A stretch of 64,000 bases of DNA from Harmothoe impar. Taxonomy: Eukaryota > Annelida > Polychaeta > Phyllodocida > Polynoidae. The position numbers and the translations under genes were made by a program. Under the pieces are notes generated by a model. That model searched no databases. It was not told where the DNA came from and saw only the letters and a program-made list of their open reading frames with translations. This document shows positions 12,166-23,260 of this stretch, piece after piece. The DNA is taken from assembly GCA_947462335.1 (NCBI GenBank), contig OX381707.1, positions 37,127,618 through 37,191,617 on the forward strand. The letters are read 5' to 3'. The number at the start of each line of letters is the position of its first letter. Within the stretch, counting starts at the first letter, position 1.

Positions 12166-12486
12166 TTTAGAAAAAAATAATTTAGTGCCCCTTCCCAGAC
12201 CTATCTTGATGGCCCATAGCTTAAATAAATTCTGAATGCAGATAGCTGAAGTGCATGAATGTAAAATCACCAGGAGGAACGATGGTGTTTTTGATTTCAA
12301 TTATTGTATCATTCGATTCACATCAATTGCATGAAAATAACTTATGCTTACAAACGTCTATACCCGAGTAAACTTGTTTCACTTTTTCTCGAGAGCGATC
12401 GTAATGTTTTAATATCCTGGGTATCTACCTTTTTCTTTGAGTGGGCAATAATCAGGCTTGATATGCTGAATTACATAGAATACTTT

Positions 12487-12531
12487 CAGTAACACCAGAT
12501 TTATTTTTCAGTAACACCACATTTATTTTTC
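12487..12531 (+). repeat. Two tandem 22-bp units
   Basis: CAGTAACACCA(G/C)ATTTATTTTT is repeated twice head to tail. No coding signal. Confidence 0.8.
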
Positions 12532-12539
12532 TCTGCCCT

Positions 12540-13550
12540 TGGACTAGAAGGAGAGCAAACTTGATGGAGAAATGTCAGTAAAGTGCCTAATATGTTGAGG
12601 TGAAAAAATAATCAAGATCACTTCACTGCAGAGTGTGCATCCAATGAGCCAATTATTTGTAGTACTTTAAGCAATGTTTTTCAATGCATTATAATCTTTT
12701 TTTCTGAATGTAACTAATCAGAACGTCTCCATATCCTTTGTACTCTTACTCCCTCCTGACCATGTTATCTACAGCCTATTCTAAATACCATGCTGTATCT
12801 GCCATATAGTGCCAACCGCATGGAATGAGCAATACATCTGGCAGATCACCAGAGAATGTATAAAAAGGAATACATTCGAAATGAGAAGGGGGAAAAGAAG
12901 AAAAAAGGGTAGCAAATCCCCATTCCATCTCCACTCCCTCGGGCCCTGGCCTTGTCTGTGACCCTCTACCGTTGGTGCCCTTTCCGGGATGATAGAGTGG
13001 TGACAGGGCATTAAGATTTCATGGCCGGGCACAAAGGGCATGCCCTTTGACGTCCTCGTGGCCCTTCCCTATAGGTAGCAGGAAGCTTGGACAGTGGGAC
13101 ACATGCATTAGTCATGGCACCTAGTCAGATAGTACTGGGGGGATCAGGAAATAAAATGGAAAGGACTTCATTCATGACAAAAGGGGTTGTTATAGTTGTA
13201 TAGGAGTTGTACAACAATAGGTAGGTAACAATAGGCCATATATAACAGTAATTGGTCATAAACTGGCAGAAGAGTGGAGCGCCTGTTGTTTCCTTACACA
13301 GGTATGGCCCTAGGGCTCAAACTATAAATGCTAGGATAAATAAACCATTAACTGTTTAAAAAAAACTTGGAGATCAGGAACAGGATGAAATACCCATGGC
13401 CACCATCTTCATCGCAAGAAAACATGCATCTGTTTTGTTAAATAAAAAATATAGAGAAATCATTCAGTAATATATGACGCACATTTTGGCAGATATGATT
13501 ATAGGATTTGCAACGTTTATTGAAAATATAGCTATATAAGTTGTACCTGA
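12540..13550. other. Unassigned DNA
   Basis: No gene, mobile element or array block was recognised. An 86-codon open frame on the minus strand (12781-13041) lacks homologues among the blocks and any gene-like context. Confidence 0.4.
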
Positions 13551-13554
13551 TCAT

Positions 13555-13830
13555 AGCCATTTTGCGCCCGGTCACAGAAAACAGGACTAACCCCACTTAA
13601 ATGTGTCTGAAGAAAGAAAACTTCAAACAAATCCATCCCCTGGGAGCAGGTGGCCTCATTTGGCCAAAATGATGTTAAAGAGGCTGTAATCTAAAAAAAG
13701 GCCTGTTTGTGCACACATCTGAGCCCTTTGCTGCTGTTTGCTGTGGGGAGATTATTAAAGGGCAGTAAATTGTATCTTCTCATCTTCTATGTTCATCTGC
13801 AAACATAACATCACATACGAAATCGAGACA
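13555..13830 (+). repeat. Array block A, copy 2
   Basis: Best matches block A copy 3 (25100-25345), sharing the extra AAAAAGGCCTGT-type segment and CACACATCTGAG(C/T)CCTTT that copy 1 lacks. This makes copies 2 and 3 sisters. Confidence 0.75.
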
Positions 13831-14154
13831 TAACTATGGCAGTATAAGTTCACATTATCATACATGTATATACAAACTCCTGAGTTATGCAGTTTTGGGG
13901 CTGAGGATGGTCAAACTAGAAAGTTCTTAATATGTTTAAACAAGTTGATTTTATTGAAAGGTATATATCTTGGCTCGTTGGAACACTTTTTGATAATCTC
14001 ATACTCTCAACTTTACACTTTTTTCCTCAAAATGGTTCAATTAGTTCTCAAAATCAATCTACAATATCCTCATCATATATACTTCAATATATATGGACCA
14101 TTAAGACCATTGGTTGAACCTACTACGCACTGTACTGGCCTAATGTATGGCCAG

Positions 14155-14720
14155 ATCACTGATTTTGCATCTCGGAATCACCCATATGATTCACTCATGA
14201 AATTATACATAAAGTTCTCCCATCACTAGCAAACTCCAAACAACCTCTTTAAACTATCTCTACATGTACTAAACATGTGTCCTGGGTATATTTTACAACA
14301 CTTGCTCCCTTTTTATTATGTGCACCTTCTAATATAAACCCAGATTCTGAATTTCCATCTCGGAATCACCCGTATCAAGCTGCTGGACATAAAGTTCTCC
14401 CATCACAACCAAACTCCACCCAACCTCCCCAAACTATCTCTGCATTAACATAACATGTGTACGCTGAGTCCTGGGTATAGAACTATTACGGGTATAAATT
14501 TCCTTTATTTTTCTAACTTTCTTGACATTATGCACCCAGATACAAAAATAATATCATCATAGCAGCACTCTTATACCTGTATGGCATAAGGTTAACATGT
14601 CTTCTATCAGTTTAAACAGTAACAAAGGCAACCATATATTCCACATTCGCATGATATCCCTTCTAATATGTATCACATTTCAGGAATTTCCATCTCAGAA
14701 TCACTGGGTGGCTGTTACTG
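14155..14720 (+). repeat. Local direct duplication, two full copies and a stub
   Basis: 14155-14300 and 14345-14480 share TCTCGGAATCACCC, ACATAAAGTTCTCCCATCAC, CAAACTCCA and AACTATCTCT...GTCCTGGGTATA. A third partial copy at about 14683-14710 keeps AATTTCCATCTCAGAATCAC. Copies 1 and 2 are about 185 bp apart. The long open frame through 13864-14229 ends inside this repeat and does not reappear in copy 2. Confidence 0.8.
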
Positions 14721-14729
14721 CCTCAGTAT

Positions 14730-15235
14730 ACATGGGAGACATGTAAAACATGTAATTTTTAGCTTTTTTTTCACGCTTTTATTTATTTTTTGGCCTTTGG
14801 AGGGCCAGAAATGAAAATAAATTGGGCCAATACACAAAAAAAGAAACTCCTGGAAGTTTAGGATGTTTTCTCATATTATACCCAAAATTTGAAAAAAATT
14901 GTGCAAAGGTTGCTATTCTGTAGGGGTATAAGCCTGAAAAGGGACAGAAATCGCCAAAACAACATAGGCCTAAGTCGGGAGTTTGTGCCATGTAATGGGT
15001 TCATGGTGGTTTGCTCCTTTACTGCTGAAGATACTTTCAAAATGTATTAAGCAAATGCATGGAAACTACTTTTAGTATAAAATGTCTTTATAGATCAACA
15101 TGTTAGCATACAAAGACTTTCGCGATATAAATTGGATAACATTGTGTTTGTGGACATAAATATAGATATCAAGTAGCTCTGGAAAATGACGTATTTCTAT
15201 AATCAATCTATGTAAAGCAGGAAGATTCTCAATGT
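14730..15235. other. Unassigned DNA
   Basis: No supported feature. T-rich with poly-A/T runs. Confidence 0.4.
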
Positions 15236-15239
15236 GTCT

Positions 15240-15575
15240 TCCCTCTTGTTCATACTGAGGATATTACCGAAACAACAGAACTAACAGACACGGGTTAGTC
15301 CTGCTACCACGAGCATCCATTAATTATGGTTCTCCCATGGTTCCCATGTCCCCAGCCAAATATCTGCTAGCTGCTGCCGGTACCATGTGACTAATGTTCA
15401 AGGTTGATTAAGGTCATGTGGTCTCCCTGTACGTGCAGTACTGATATCTATCATGGGATATCAGGACAGAGGTCTGATAGGTAGTGCAGAGCACAGCCAA
15501 GGTTAATGGACACAGATTAAGCTGGCCATCTGACTGTCAGATGGAAAGTCGTAACCCCTTTTAACCAAAGGACTT
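15240..15575 (+). repeat. Array block B, copy 2
   Basis: Full-length match to block B copy 1, ending in the same GTTAATGGACACAGATTAA...ATCTG(A/G)...CAGATGG...ACCCCTTTTAA. A short inverted pair GATATC...GATATC surrounds TATCATGG here. Confidence 0.75.
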
Positions 15576-15579
15576 CTCA

Positions 15580-16220
15580 AAGAATGCTTATTCGGCGGTA
15601 TAAATGTTTGCACACACAGGAACTATGTGACATAGTGAAAGTAGCAGTTTTAAGCTATTTAGAAGGAGGTTAAAGCCACAAAATGAAATAATGTATTAGT
15701 AATTTGCTGCATTTATAATTGATTAGCAATGGAATGAGCATGGGTGTCAAGGTCTCTAGTTGTACTTGAAAGGCTGCTGTAATACATTTAAGGGGGGGGG
15801 GGGGAGTAGATTACTTGGTAAATATTTTAATAGGTCGTAATTATACCGTTATACATTGTTTATCTATTATGTTTGTTGATATCACAAGTTAACAAGTGAT
15901 AATGTTGTCATAACAGGTTTTTATTCAATCCTCATGTATACCAACAGGGTTCGTTATTTGTACTGCCGTTATGGATTCGATTAAGCATTAAAATACCGAT
16001 GTTAAGTCGTTATCCATCGTGTTTATTATGTACACTCAAGTTTTCAGGCACGTAACTACCGACCACTACCATCTAACTATCATTCAGATAATAATTACAG
16101 GGATATTTCTCAACTTAATTGTATAAAAAATGTACAAAAACTCCCTCACTCTATGTAACAGGTGTAGGGGGAGTAGCTATTTTCTTTAACTCTGTGCTCT
16201 ACTATCATGACTCGTCAACC
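15580..16220. other. Unassigned DNA with a poly-G run
   Basis: A run of about 14 G lies at 15793-15806. The rest carries no recognised feature. Confidence 0.4.
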
Positions 16221-16224
16221 ACTC

Positions 16225-17080
16225 ACAACCCTATATATGTATGAACCCTTAGTATTACACAGGCAGTCTTTGTCCATTATTATATAGATGACTGATTGTA
16301 GGATTGTCACCCCACTGCAACACCACAATCACTCCCTACAGATAACACAGCCCAAAGTGTGTGTGTGGGAGAGGGGGGGAGGGGAGATGGGGGGTTAGGG
16401 CTAGGGAAGCAGCTGCTGAGGTATGTAAAAGGGTGATGCATGTGCCTCCTGATCTCAAGCATTCATTAGATGCTCCTGTGCAACAACATGGGTATGATAT
16501 GATTATAATTATCATGCTCTTTAATTATCATGCTCTGTAGTTCATGCCTCAATTAAATATGATACCCTACACTGCAATAAGTAAATGTAGCTGCGAATCT
16601 ACAAAAAATCTATAGTATATGCTATGATATTAGTGTACATAGCCAATAAATCTACTATTGGTTTACAGTATTAAAGGATGCTTTTGGGGTTAAGCATTAT
16701 ATGTAGTCATTCATAGAACTGTTAAATCAGTAAATACCCTGAGAGAAAGTACCAATTTTGATAGATATATGCCATTGGATCCAGATGTGCTTTCAATATC
16801 ATGGTTCCCAAATGGTTATCGCCTTAGAAATGAGATCACATGAGGATGACCAATTTCCTGCGTTGCACCTTAGTCAAGGGATTAATCTGTCTTTTCTCTT
16901 CTCCACATTACATCAGAGAGGTTTGTGTATAACACCAATAATCACTAGCTTGAGCAGCCACCTGCGTCAATTGCATATCTGCTGTAGGTAAGGACATAGT
17001 GGGAAGGGACCAAAAGGATGACAACCTACAGACTGGTAGAGCAAAACCACTTAACACATCTTCTCACTTCTAATCTGTTT
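16225..17080 (+). repeat. Array block C, copy 2 (with G-quadruplex-like tract)
   Basis: Strong match to 21020-21950 and partial matches to 26850-27000 and 28195-28500. Shared order: CTTAGTATTACACAGGCAGTC, GTCCATTATTATATAGATGACTG, CACCCCACTGCA, CAATCACTCCCTACAGATAACACAGCC, a G-rich tract, CATTCATTAGATG, ATGGTTCCCA(A/G)ATGGT, and GGTAAGGA-ATA. A GATA-type AGATAACA is kept in copies 2-4. The G-rich tract 16370-16408 has at least four runs of three or more G. Confidence 0.85.
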
Positions 17081-17375
17081 CGGAAATTGAATTGCACTTG
17101 GTTGACCAGGGATGTAATCTCTATATCATGGTACTGAGAAGTTGGATATATATAATCGGCAATCTCCTGGATTAAGTCGCTATTCAGAGGGCCAGAATGA
17201 TTAAGTCGCTATGGCCAGACAACTAAATATGGGAAGGCACAGGTTAGGAGGAAAAAATCGATTGTGTAGGAGGAAAACGGAAGGGGCTGCCATAGCGACC
17301 TAATCCGTTTGGGGTGCCCAATAGTGACCTAATCTGTTTGGGGTGCCCAATAGCGACCTTATCTGTAGGGGGTGC

Positions 17376-17635
17376 CTCCCTGCATTAGCTAACACACTTC
17401 CCTCCTCCCTCCTACTGAATGATTGTCTTTTACTGAATAAGGGTATCCCTCCCTGCATTAGCTAACACACTTCCCTCCTCCCTCCTACTGAATGGTTGTC
17501 TTTTACTGAATAAGGGTATCCCTCCCTGCATTAGCTATCACATTCACCTTCATCCCTCCTATTGAAGCTAATGCAGGGAGGGATACCCTTATTCAGTAAA
17601 AGACAACCATTCAGTAGGAGGGAGGAGGGAAGTGA
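17376..17635. repeat. 73-bp tandem repeat followed by an inverted copy
   Basis: About 2.3 direct copies of a 73-bp unit (CCTCCCTGCATTAGCT ... CTGAATAAGGGTAT) are followed at about 17566-17632 by an almost exact inverse complement. This gives a stem of more than 60 bp. The two direct copies differ at a single base (GATTGTC/GGTTGTC). Confidence 0.9.
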
Positions 17636-18469
17636 CTTAATCCTTCTAGCCTTTAATAGAAATCAAATGATGGCCATATAGCGACTTAATCCCTCTAGGC
17701 TACAACATTGAATGGGATACAGTCCCATAGTAACTTAATCCTTTTAGCCTTTAATAGAAATCAAATGATGGCCATATAGCGACCTAATCCTTCTAGGCTA
17801 CAAGAAATTAATATCATATATTTCCATAGCGACTTAATCCTTCTATAGCCTACAAATATATAGGAAAACTTCCCATACAGTCTAAATAGAGTCAAATGAA
17901 TGCCACATAGCTACCTAAACCTACAGACATTTTCTATGAATAAGGCTGCGCCACCTACCTTCTATTTCCCCCCCAAAATCCAAGCCCCAATTTTTTTTTT
18001 TAGATAGGCCCCTTCAAAGAAACCCTCTTTCCCGGGGAAACTTTCCCTTGTAATACTTATTTGACTTGATAATATTTACAACCTTCCCCTATATTATATA
18101 CTCCTGCTTTAGGTCGCTCCAGTTTAAGTCGCTATTTAGAAATTGCTCTTTCAGTATACAAGGTTTGACTTTGTTTTCATCCCCAATAGAAGAGCAGGTT
18201 TAAAGTGTATACTTATGAATATTGGCCCCATATATATACTCCTGCTTTAGGTCGCTCTAGTTTAGGTCGCTATCTTGAAAATCCTCCTTCAGAATACAAG
18301 ATTTAACTTTATTTTCATCCCGAATAGAATAGAAGGTTTAAAGTGTATAAATTTGAATATTTGCCCTGTATATTTACTCCTGCTTTAGGTCGCTCCAGTT
18401 TAAGTCGCTATCTTGAAATTCCTCTAAAAAACAAGATATAGGAGTATGGCATTTATGGGAATTGAACCC

Positions 18470-18660
18470 CTTTAGGTTTGTATCGCTACATGGTACCCCT
18501 GAAGGTTTAAGTCGCTACATGATACTCCAGAAGGTTTAAGTCGCTACATGGTACCCCAGAAGGTTTAAGTCGCTACATGGTACCCCAGAAGGTTTAAGTC
18601 GCTACATGGTACCCCAGAAAGTTTAAGTCGCTACAGGGTACCCCTGAAGTTTTAACTCGC
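18470..18660 (+). repeat. 29-bp minisatellite, about 6 copies
   Basis: Units GTTTAAGTCGCTACATGG + TACCCCAGAAG are tandem and nearly identical in the middle, decaying at both edges. Without unique spacers of constant length this is not a CRISPR array. Confidence 0.9.
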
Positions 18661-18769
18661 CACATGTTTCATTTATTTTTCCTGTTGTTTTATTCTAAAT
18701 CCAGTTTTCTGGGTTCTCTACATATCAACTTAAACGTAGATATGGCCCCCACTTACCATCACAGTTGAG

Positions 18770-19130
18770 ATATTGCATTCCTTGTCTCTATAGTAGTAGG
18801 AATTTTGGTTATAACCAGCAGCTTGTGCTCATAGTGTGATGGCCCTTTGCCTACAGTGACCACATGGTGCTGAGGAATGCCCTCTCAATAAATCAGAAAA
18901 TTTGGCATCATGGCTCATTAGGAGTACTATTCCTCTCTCTGGTTAAAGGACAAGCCACTATAGAAAAAGAAACCTCCTCCCCAAATTGCTATGCGATGGA
19001 ACAAACATAGTTGAATCAACAGCAACCACTTTTAATGGAAATTAATGTGTGCAATAACAGATCCTGGGATTTCTTATTCTAGCACAGCAATCCTGAAATG
19101 TTAAAAATTCTTCTTTCATTTCATGATGTT
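18770..19130 (+). repeat. Array block D/G, copy 2
   Basis: Matches 22495-22850 closely: GGTTATAACCAG, CACATGGTG(C/A)TGAGGAAT, CCCTCTCAATAAATCAGAAAAT, GGACAA(G/T)CC. Its second half (GATGGAACAAAC...TTTTAATGG...TTCTTAT-CTAGCACAGCAATCC) is more distantly related to G1-G3 at 27.7, 39.6 and 46.4 kb, linking the two halves of the window into one family. Confidence 0.75.
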
Positions 19131-19279
19131 AATTTTGGTTCTAGTCTGAGAATTTGTTTTCAGAACTAAACTTTTGAAGTCAAGTATTCACTTGGGACTA
19201 AACATCTTACCCTTTGTTTATTTATAATGCTCCTTGATTGGACATTAACCAAATTCAGTGTTTCATGTGTTCATGAGCA

Positions 19280-19660
19280 GAGGATCCCAGGAGTGAGCAG
19301 TTAGTGCGGCTGTGTTAAGCAGAACAAAGGTTAATAGAGGCAGTGAGCTGCATGGTGGCTATTTCCTACTCTGGTTGGCGAGCAGCCTGTTTTGTGTGAC
19401 TGGTACACCACAAGCCAACAGGGAATCCCATGTTGACATGCAAGTGAGCATTCATATCAAGACCAGGCTGTTTCTACATTGTCAGTCTTGGTTATAGCCA
19501 TATCTACCATATATCATCGCTATATCATGGTATGCTGTATATGATTATGTGGATATTGAGCGGCTCTAGCTAGAAGTAATTGGAGATGCCATGATCATCC
19601 TCCGGGAATTCCCTTATCCCTCTACTAGTCAGCGCCTCAGACTACCATCGGTCGGAACAT
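19280..19660 (+). repeat. Array block E, copy 2
   Basis: Matches 22975-23260 and 10870-11475. Begins AGAGGATCCCA(G/C)GAGT(G/A)AGCAGTTAGT and ends TCAGTCTTGGTTATAGCC, followed by AGTAATTGGAGA. Contains the candidate reading frame described separately. Confidence 0.8.
19297..19497 (+). CDS. Candidate small ORF/exon in block E, copy 2
   Basis: Open from 19297 to TAG at 19497, with no in-frame ATG until late, so it would have to be a spliced exon. It holds a hydrophobic stretch GYFLLWLASSLFCVTG followed by a polar segment. Length and stop are identical to the frame at 23012-23197. The nucleotide alignment contains a one-base loss and a one-base gain that cancel. Downstream of VTG only about 2 of 16 changed codons are synonymous, which does not support purifying selection on protein. 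Confidence 0.2.
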   Translation, partial: AVSAAVLSRTKVNRGSELHGGYFLLWLASSLFCVTGTPQANRESHVDMQVSIHIKTRLFLHCQSWL

Positions 19661-19844
19661 GGGCCTAAGTTCCTAATTTTGATATCCATCTGTTCTGATA
19701 TAACTGCATATTTGCAAAATGATCCCTGCACACTTTGTACTATATCAGCAGAATAGGCCACAATGAGGTAAATTATTCCTCATGACTTCAGCCATTGCTG
19801 TATGCGAAGGTATAAGATAAGAGCACAAGTTCTATGATTCATAT

Positions 19845-20870
19845 TGCCATGTCTTAAATCCAGTTCAAAAATAAGAGAAGGGAAGGTATTAGATGTATGG
19901 AAATCAAAAAGTATCATTTACACAACGCATGTATCCTTATTCATCCTTCATATAAGGTTTGCGTTAATCATCTCCTGGGTGCTATGAAAGGTTCTCATGC
20001 ATCGTATTCAGATCCTTATATTATATCTCATGTTGTACGAAGAGGAGATTGTTCATAATGTTTTAAATGCGATGTCAGGAACATAAAAGTTCGCCTGTCA
20101 GTGTATTTACAGAACATTTGTGTCACTAATGTAACAAACAGGTCTTGTATTCCATCTAAAACCGACACATTTCATTTCAGACATAATAATCATTTCTAGG
20201 TATAGTTTCAGATTTAAATTAATGAACAAGTGCAGGGTTTTGATTTCAATAAAGGTTAACAAAGTAACAATATATTAGTAACAAGCAACCCTCTATCATT
20301 TTCTTTGCACTGGCTTTAAAACAAAACGTGGGAGGTATTTTGGACATTAAATGTTAATTTTTAGTAAGATTCCTAATGTTTAATTAATCTCAACAAAATT
20401 GTAGATACCTAAAATACTGATAGGGAATCTGGGAGAGGAATCAGGACTTCATTCAGCATCTCCTGTGGAGAGGTGGACTTATGATATTGGAGTAGAGAAA
20501 GGATGGATTCAATCAAAGTAAATCTATGATAATGAAATTAACGAACTGAGAAATGGCTGGGCTTTGCTTTAATCATCAATTGTAATACGAGATCTATATT
20601 TGGATTCTGTAGCTGTCCATCAGATGCTAGCGTTTACCATACCTCACATGACATCGGAACTCAGGCCCGGTTGTCTTCAGCACAGGTGGGGATTCAGAAA
20701 ACTAGATTTTAAGCTGATCAGTGGTTGAAAAACCTATCCTTGTCAGCTGTGCACTGGCCGATAGATTGAAGTCTGTCAGGCGTTATGGGTCATTTGGCTA
20801 TAGGAAAGATGTTTTGTGGGCTGACAGACACCACTTAATCGGCTGGTAGACGTCACACTTGTCCTAAAGC
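19845..20870 (+). repeat. Array block F, copy 2
   Basis: Parallels 23645-24780: AAAAGTATCA(T/A)TTACAC, GATGCATGTA/ACGCATGTA-CCTTATTCATCC, GTGCAGGGTTTTGATTT, AACCTAAAATACT, GATCTATATTTGGATTCTGT, and GGTCATTTGGCTATAGGAAAGATGTTTTGT at the end. No coding frame is shared. Confidence 0.75.
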
Positions 20871-21019
20871 AAGAGCGGAAGGTGTCATTGAAATGCCTTA
20901 AAATCGTAATGTAATTGCAAAATATAACCTGCTGTATAAAGAAATTTTGGATATAGGGGGAGTACCTCTTTGATTTAGACATTTGCTCTGCCACTGCATC
21001 TGCCATCATGGCACTGCAG

Positions 21020-21950
21020 TCAACCAGTTCCAACCATATATGTATGAACCCTTAGTATTACACAGGCAGTCTTGTCCATTATTATATAGATGACTGATCG
21101 TAGGATTGTCACCCCACTGCACTACCACAATCACTCCCTACAGATAACACAGCCAAATGTGCGTGTGTGTGAAGGGGGGGAGGGGAGATGGGGGGTTAGG
21201 GGTAGGGAATCAGCTGCTGGGGCATGTAAAGGGTGATACATGCACCTCTTGATCTCTAGCATTCATTAGATGATCCTGTGCAACAACATGGGTATGATAT
21301 GATTATTATTATCATGCTCTTTAATTATTATACGCTGTAGCAGGCCTACATGATTGTCTCAATCAAATATGACATTCTACACCATTAGATGTAGATGTAG
21401 CTGAAGAGTAGAATATGCTGTAATTTTACAGTATGATCAAAATATGGTATCAGTGTACATGAGTAGTAGAACCTACTGTTGATATACAGTATTAAAGGAC
21501 CTAATTTTGGGTACACTATTTGCAGCGTTGTAGCATTAAATTGATTTTTAAAACTGTTAAATGAGTGTTTATAATGAGGAAAACTACAAATTCTGATGAC
21601 CTATGCCATTGGATTATTGCATTCTTATTGCATTCGTTTTTGTGTGCTTTCAATATGATGGTTCCCAGATGGTCATCAAAATTAATAATGTAGAAATTAG
21701 ATTACATGAGGGTGACCAATTTGTAGTTTTGCGCTATAGTTAAGATGATAACCTCTTCCGCCTGTGTATAGGCCTACCACCAAAGTGTTAGTTCCAACAA
21801 CCACCTGAGTCAATTACATGTCTGCTCTAGGTAAGGATATATTTGGAAGGGACTAAATGATGACTGCCTAAAGACTACAGAGCAAAGCTACTTAGCACAA
21901 TCTTCTCGATTTTAGTCTGTTTCAGTAATTGATTTACCCTGGGTTGCCCA
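21020..21950 (+). repeat. Array block C, copy 3 (with G-quadruplex-like tract)
   Basis: Closest relative of block C copy 2, starting abruptly at ATATATGTATGAACCCTTAG. The G-rich tract at 21174-21208 is preserved, including GGGGAGATGGGGGGTTAGGG, although nearby AT-rich DNA has diverged. Confidence 0.85.
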
Positions 21951-22254
21951 GGGATGTCATCCCTATCTCTGTATCATAGGCATTGAGGAGTCTGGATATA
22001 ACTATTTTGTCCCTCATGTATGTTAAAGTGAATGATAACAGTGATTAAGATTAAGGTAGCTATTGCTACTTGTTCATGGAACATTTCTTTGCTTATTACT
22101 GGAATCATCTTCCTGCATTTGAATCATTTCCATTGATCAGTGAACCCCGAAAACTGTTTCATAACTTTTTGTGTTCATCCTCATGCTACTCTATTAGTGT
22201 TTAAGATTGAGTTCAATGTTTACTCTGGACAATAAGGTAGGTGGAGCATCATTG

Positions 22255-22460
22255 CGGCTACCCATTGTGGCTCTTCTCCTGTCAGGGAGATGTCCATTAC
22301 TCAGTCAGTCATTGGCATTGTTCATGTGTGGTCCTATCCCTCACAGCCTATAACCAGGGTTCCTGTACACAAAAGCCAGTTCTCTAATGGATGGGTGTTT
22401 AGCATTGTTCAGCTCTCCACAGGTACCACTGGCCATGACATAAGTTCAGATTTTGGTATG
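22255..22460 (+). repeat. Distant copy of array block H
   Basis: TGTGGTCCTATCCCTCACAG, CCAGGGTTCCTGTACAC, ATGGATGGGTGTTTAGCATTGTTCAGCTCTCCACAGG align loosely with 32970-33062 and 40590-40690 (GATGGATAGCT(A/T)TTTAGTATTGTTC). It sits between C and D in this unit. Confidence 0.5.
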
Positions 22461-22494
22461 TTATTGGATCTGGTGTGTCTCTAATGGCTTAGGT

Positions 22495-22850
22495 ATAGCC
22501 AGGCTTAGGTTATAACCAGTAGATTCCGTTCTTAGTGTGATGGCTCCTTGAGTACAGTAGTCACATGGTGATGAGGAATTCCCTCTCAATAAATCAGAAA
22601 ATATATGTAAACAGAAAATCAGAAAATATCTGTGACCCATTGTGAGTACTGTCCCTCTCGTTATAGGACAATCCCCTGTAGAAAAAATTCTCTTACCAAG
22701 TTGCTGTGCAATGGAACCAACATGGTCGGAACCAACACCACCTAGTTTTAATGAAGATTAATGTGTATAATAAGAAGTCCGATGAGTTCTTGTCCTGGCA
22801 CAACAATCCTAAAAGGTAGAACTCTTCTCTCATTTCATGATGTTAATTGT
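22495..22850 (+). repeat. Array block D/G, copy 3
   Basis: Pair of 18770-19130, with a local duplication of AAATCAGAAAATAT. Its GTAGAAAAAATTCTCTTACC...GGAACCAACATGG...TTTTAATGAAGATTAAT part aligns with G1 at 27770-27865. Confidence 0.75.
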
Positions 22851-22974
22851 GGTACTAGTTTGAGGATTTATTTCCAGAACTAAACTTTTAAAATTAACTG
22901 TTCACATTGGCCTTCATTTCTTCATATTGCTCCTCAATTAGACACTAATTAAATTCAGTGTTTCATGTGATCAC

Positions 22975-23260
22975 GACCAGAGGATCCCACGAGTAAGCAG
23001 TTAGTCTGGCTTTGTTAAGCAGAGCAAAAGCTAATAGAGGCAGTGTCTGCATGGTAAGCTACCCCCTACTCTTCATCATCAAACATATTTTTTGTGTGAC
23101 TGGTACACTACAAATCAACAGCGAATCGGATGATGAATTCCAAGTGAGCAGTAATATCGAGACAAGGCTGTTTCTACATTATCAGTCTTTGTTATAGCCA
23201 TGTTTACTATTTATCATCGCTGTAGTATGGGTTGCTGGATATGATTGTGGAGTTTTCTAA
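22975..23260 (+). repeat. Array block E, copy 3
   Basis: Pair of 19280-19510; homology stops near 23260, before the AGTAATTGGAGA motif present in copies 1 and 2. Confidence 0.8.
23051..23197 (+). CDS. Candidate small ORF in block E, copy 3 (48 codons)
   Basis: ATG at 23051 opens a 48-codon frame with a hydrophobic, signal-like start (MVSYPLLFIIKHIFCVTG) and an acidic segment (SESDDEF), ending TTGTTATAG like copy 2. The same frame is open further upstream to 23012. It is the only one of the three with both ATG and full-length homology. It resembles a small secreted peptide in layout only; no family was recognised and no RNA evidence is available. Confidence 0.25.
   Translation: MVSYPLLFIIKHIFCVTGTLQINSESDDEFQVSSNIETRLFLHYQSLL

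Larger units (their letters stand above)
17160..18665. repeat. Composite satellite built on TTAAGTCGCTA in both orientations
   Basis: About 1.5 kb in which (T)TAAGTCGCTA or its complement TAGCGACTTAA occurs around twenty times. Sub-arrays have different periods: roughly 33 bp at 17280-17375; 73 bp at 17376-17560; about 97 bp at 17634-17840 (TAGCCTTTAATAGAAATCAA units); about 136 bp at 18093-18420 (ACTCCTGCTTTAGGTCGCT units); 29 bp at 18470-18660. It is inserted between array blocks C and D, and copy 3 (21.95-22.2 kb) lacks it. Confidence 0.9.

Noticed and set aside
13864..14229. 121-codon open frame
   Set aside because: It ends within a local duplication and is not open in the second copy. 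Composition is that of AT-rich DNA.
18470..18660. CRISPR-like regular repeats
   Set aside because: The 29-bp units are directly adjacent, without unique spacers, in a eukaryote-type sequence: a minisatellite.
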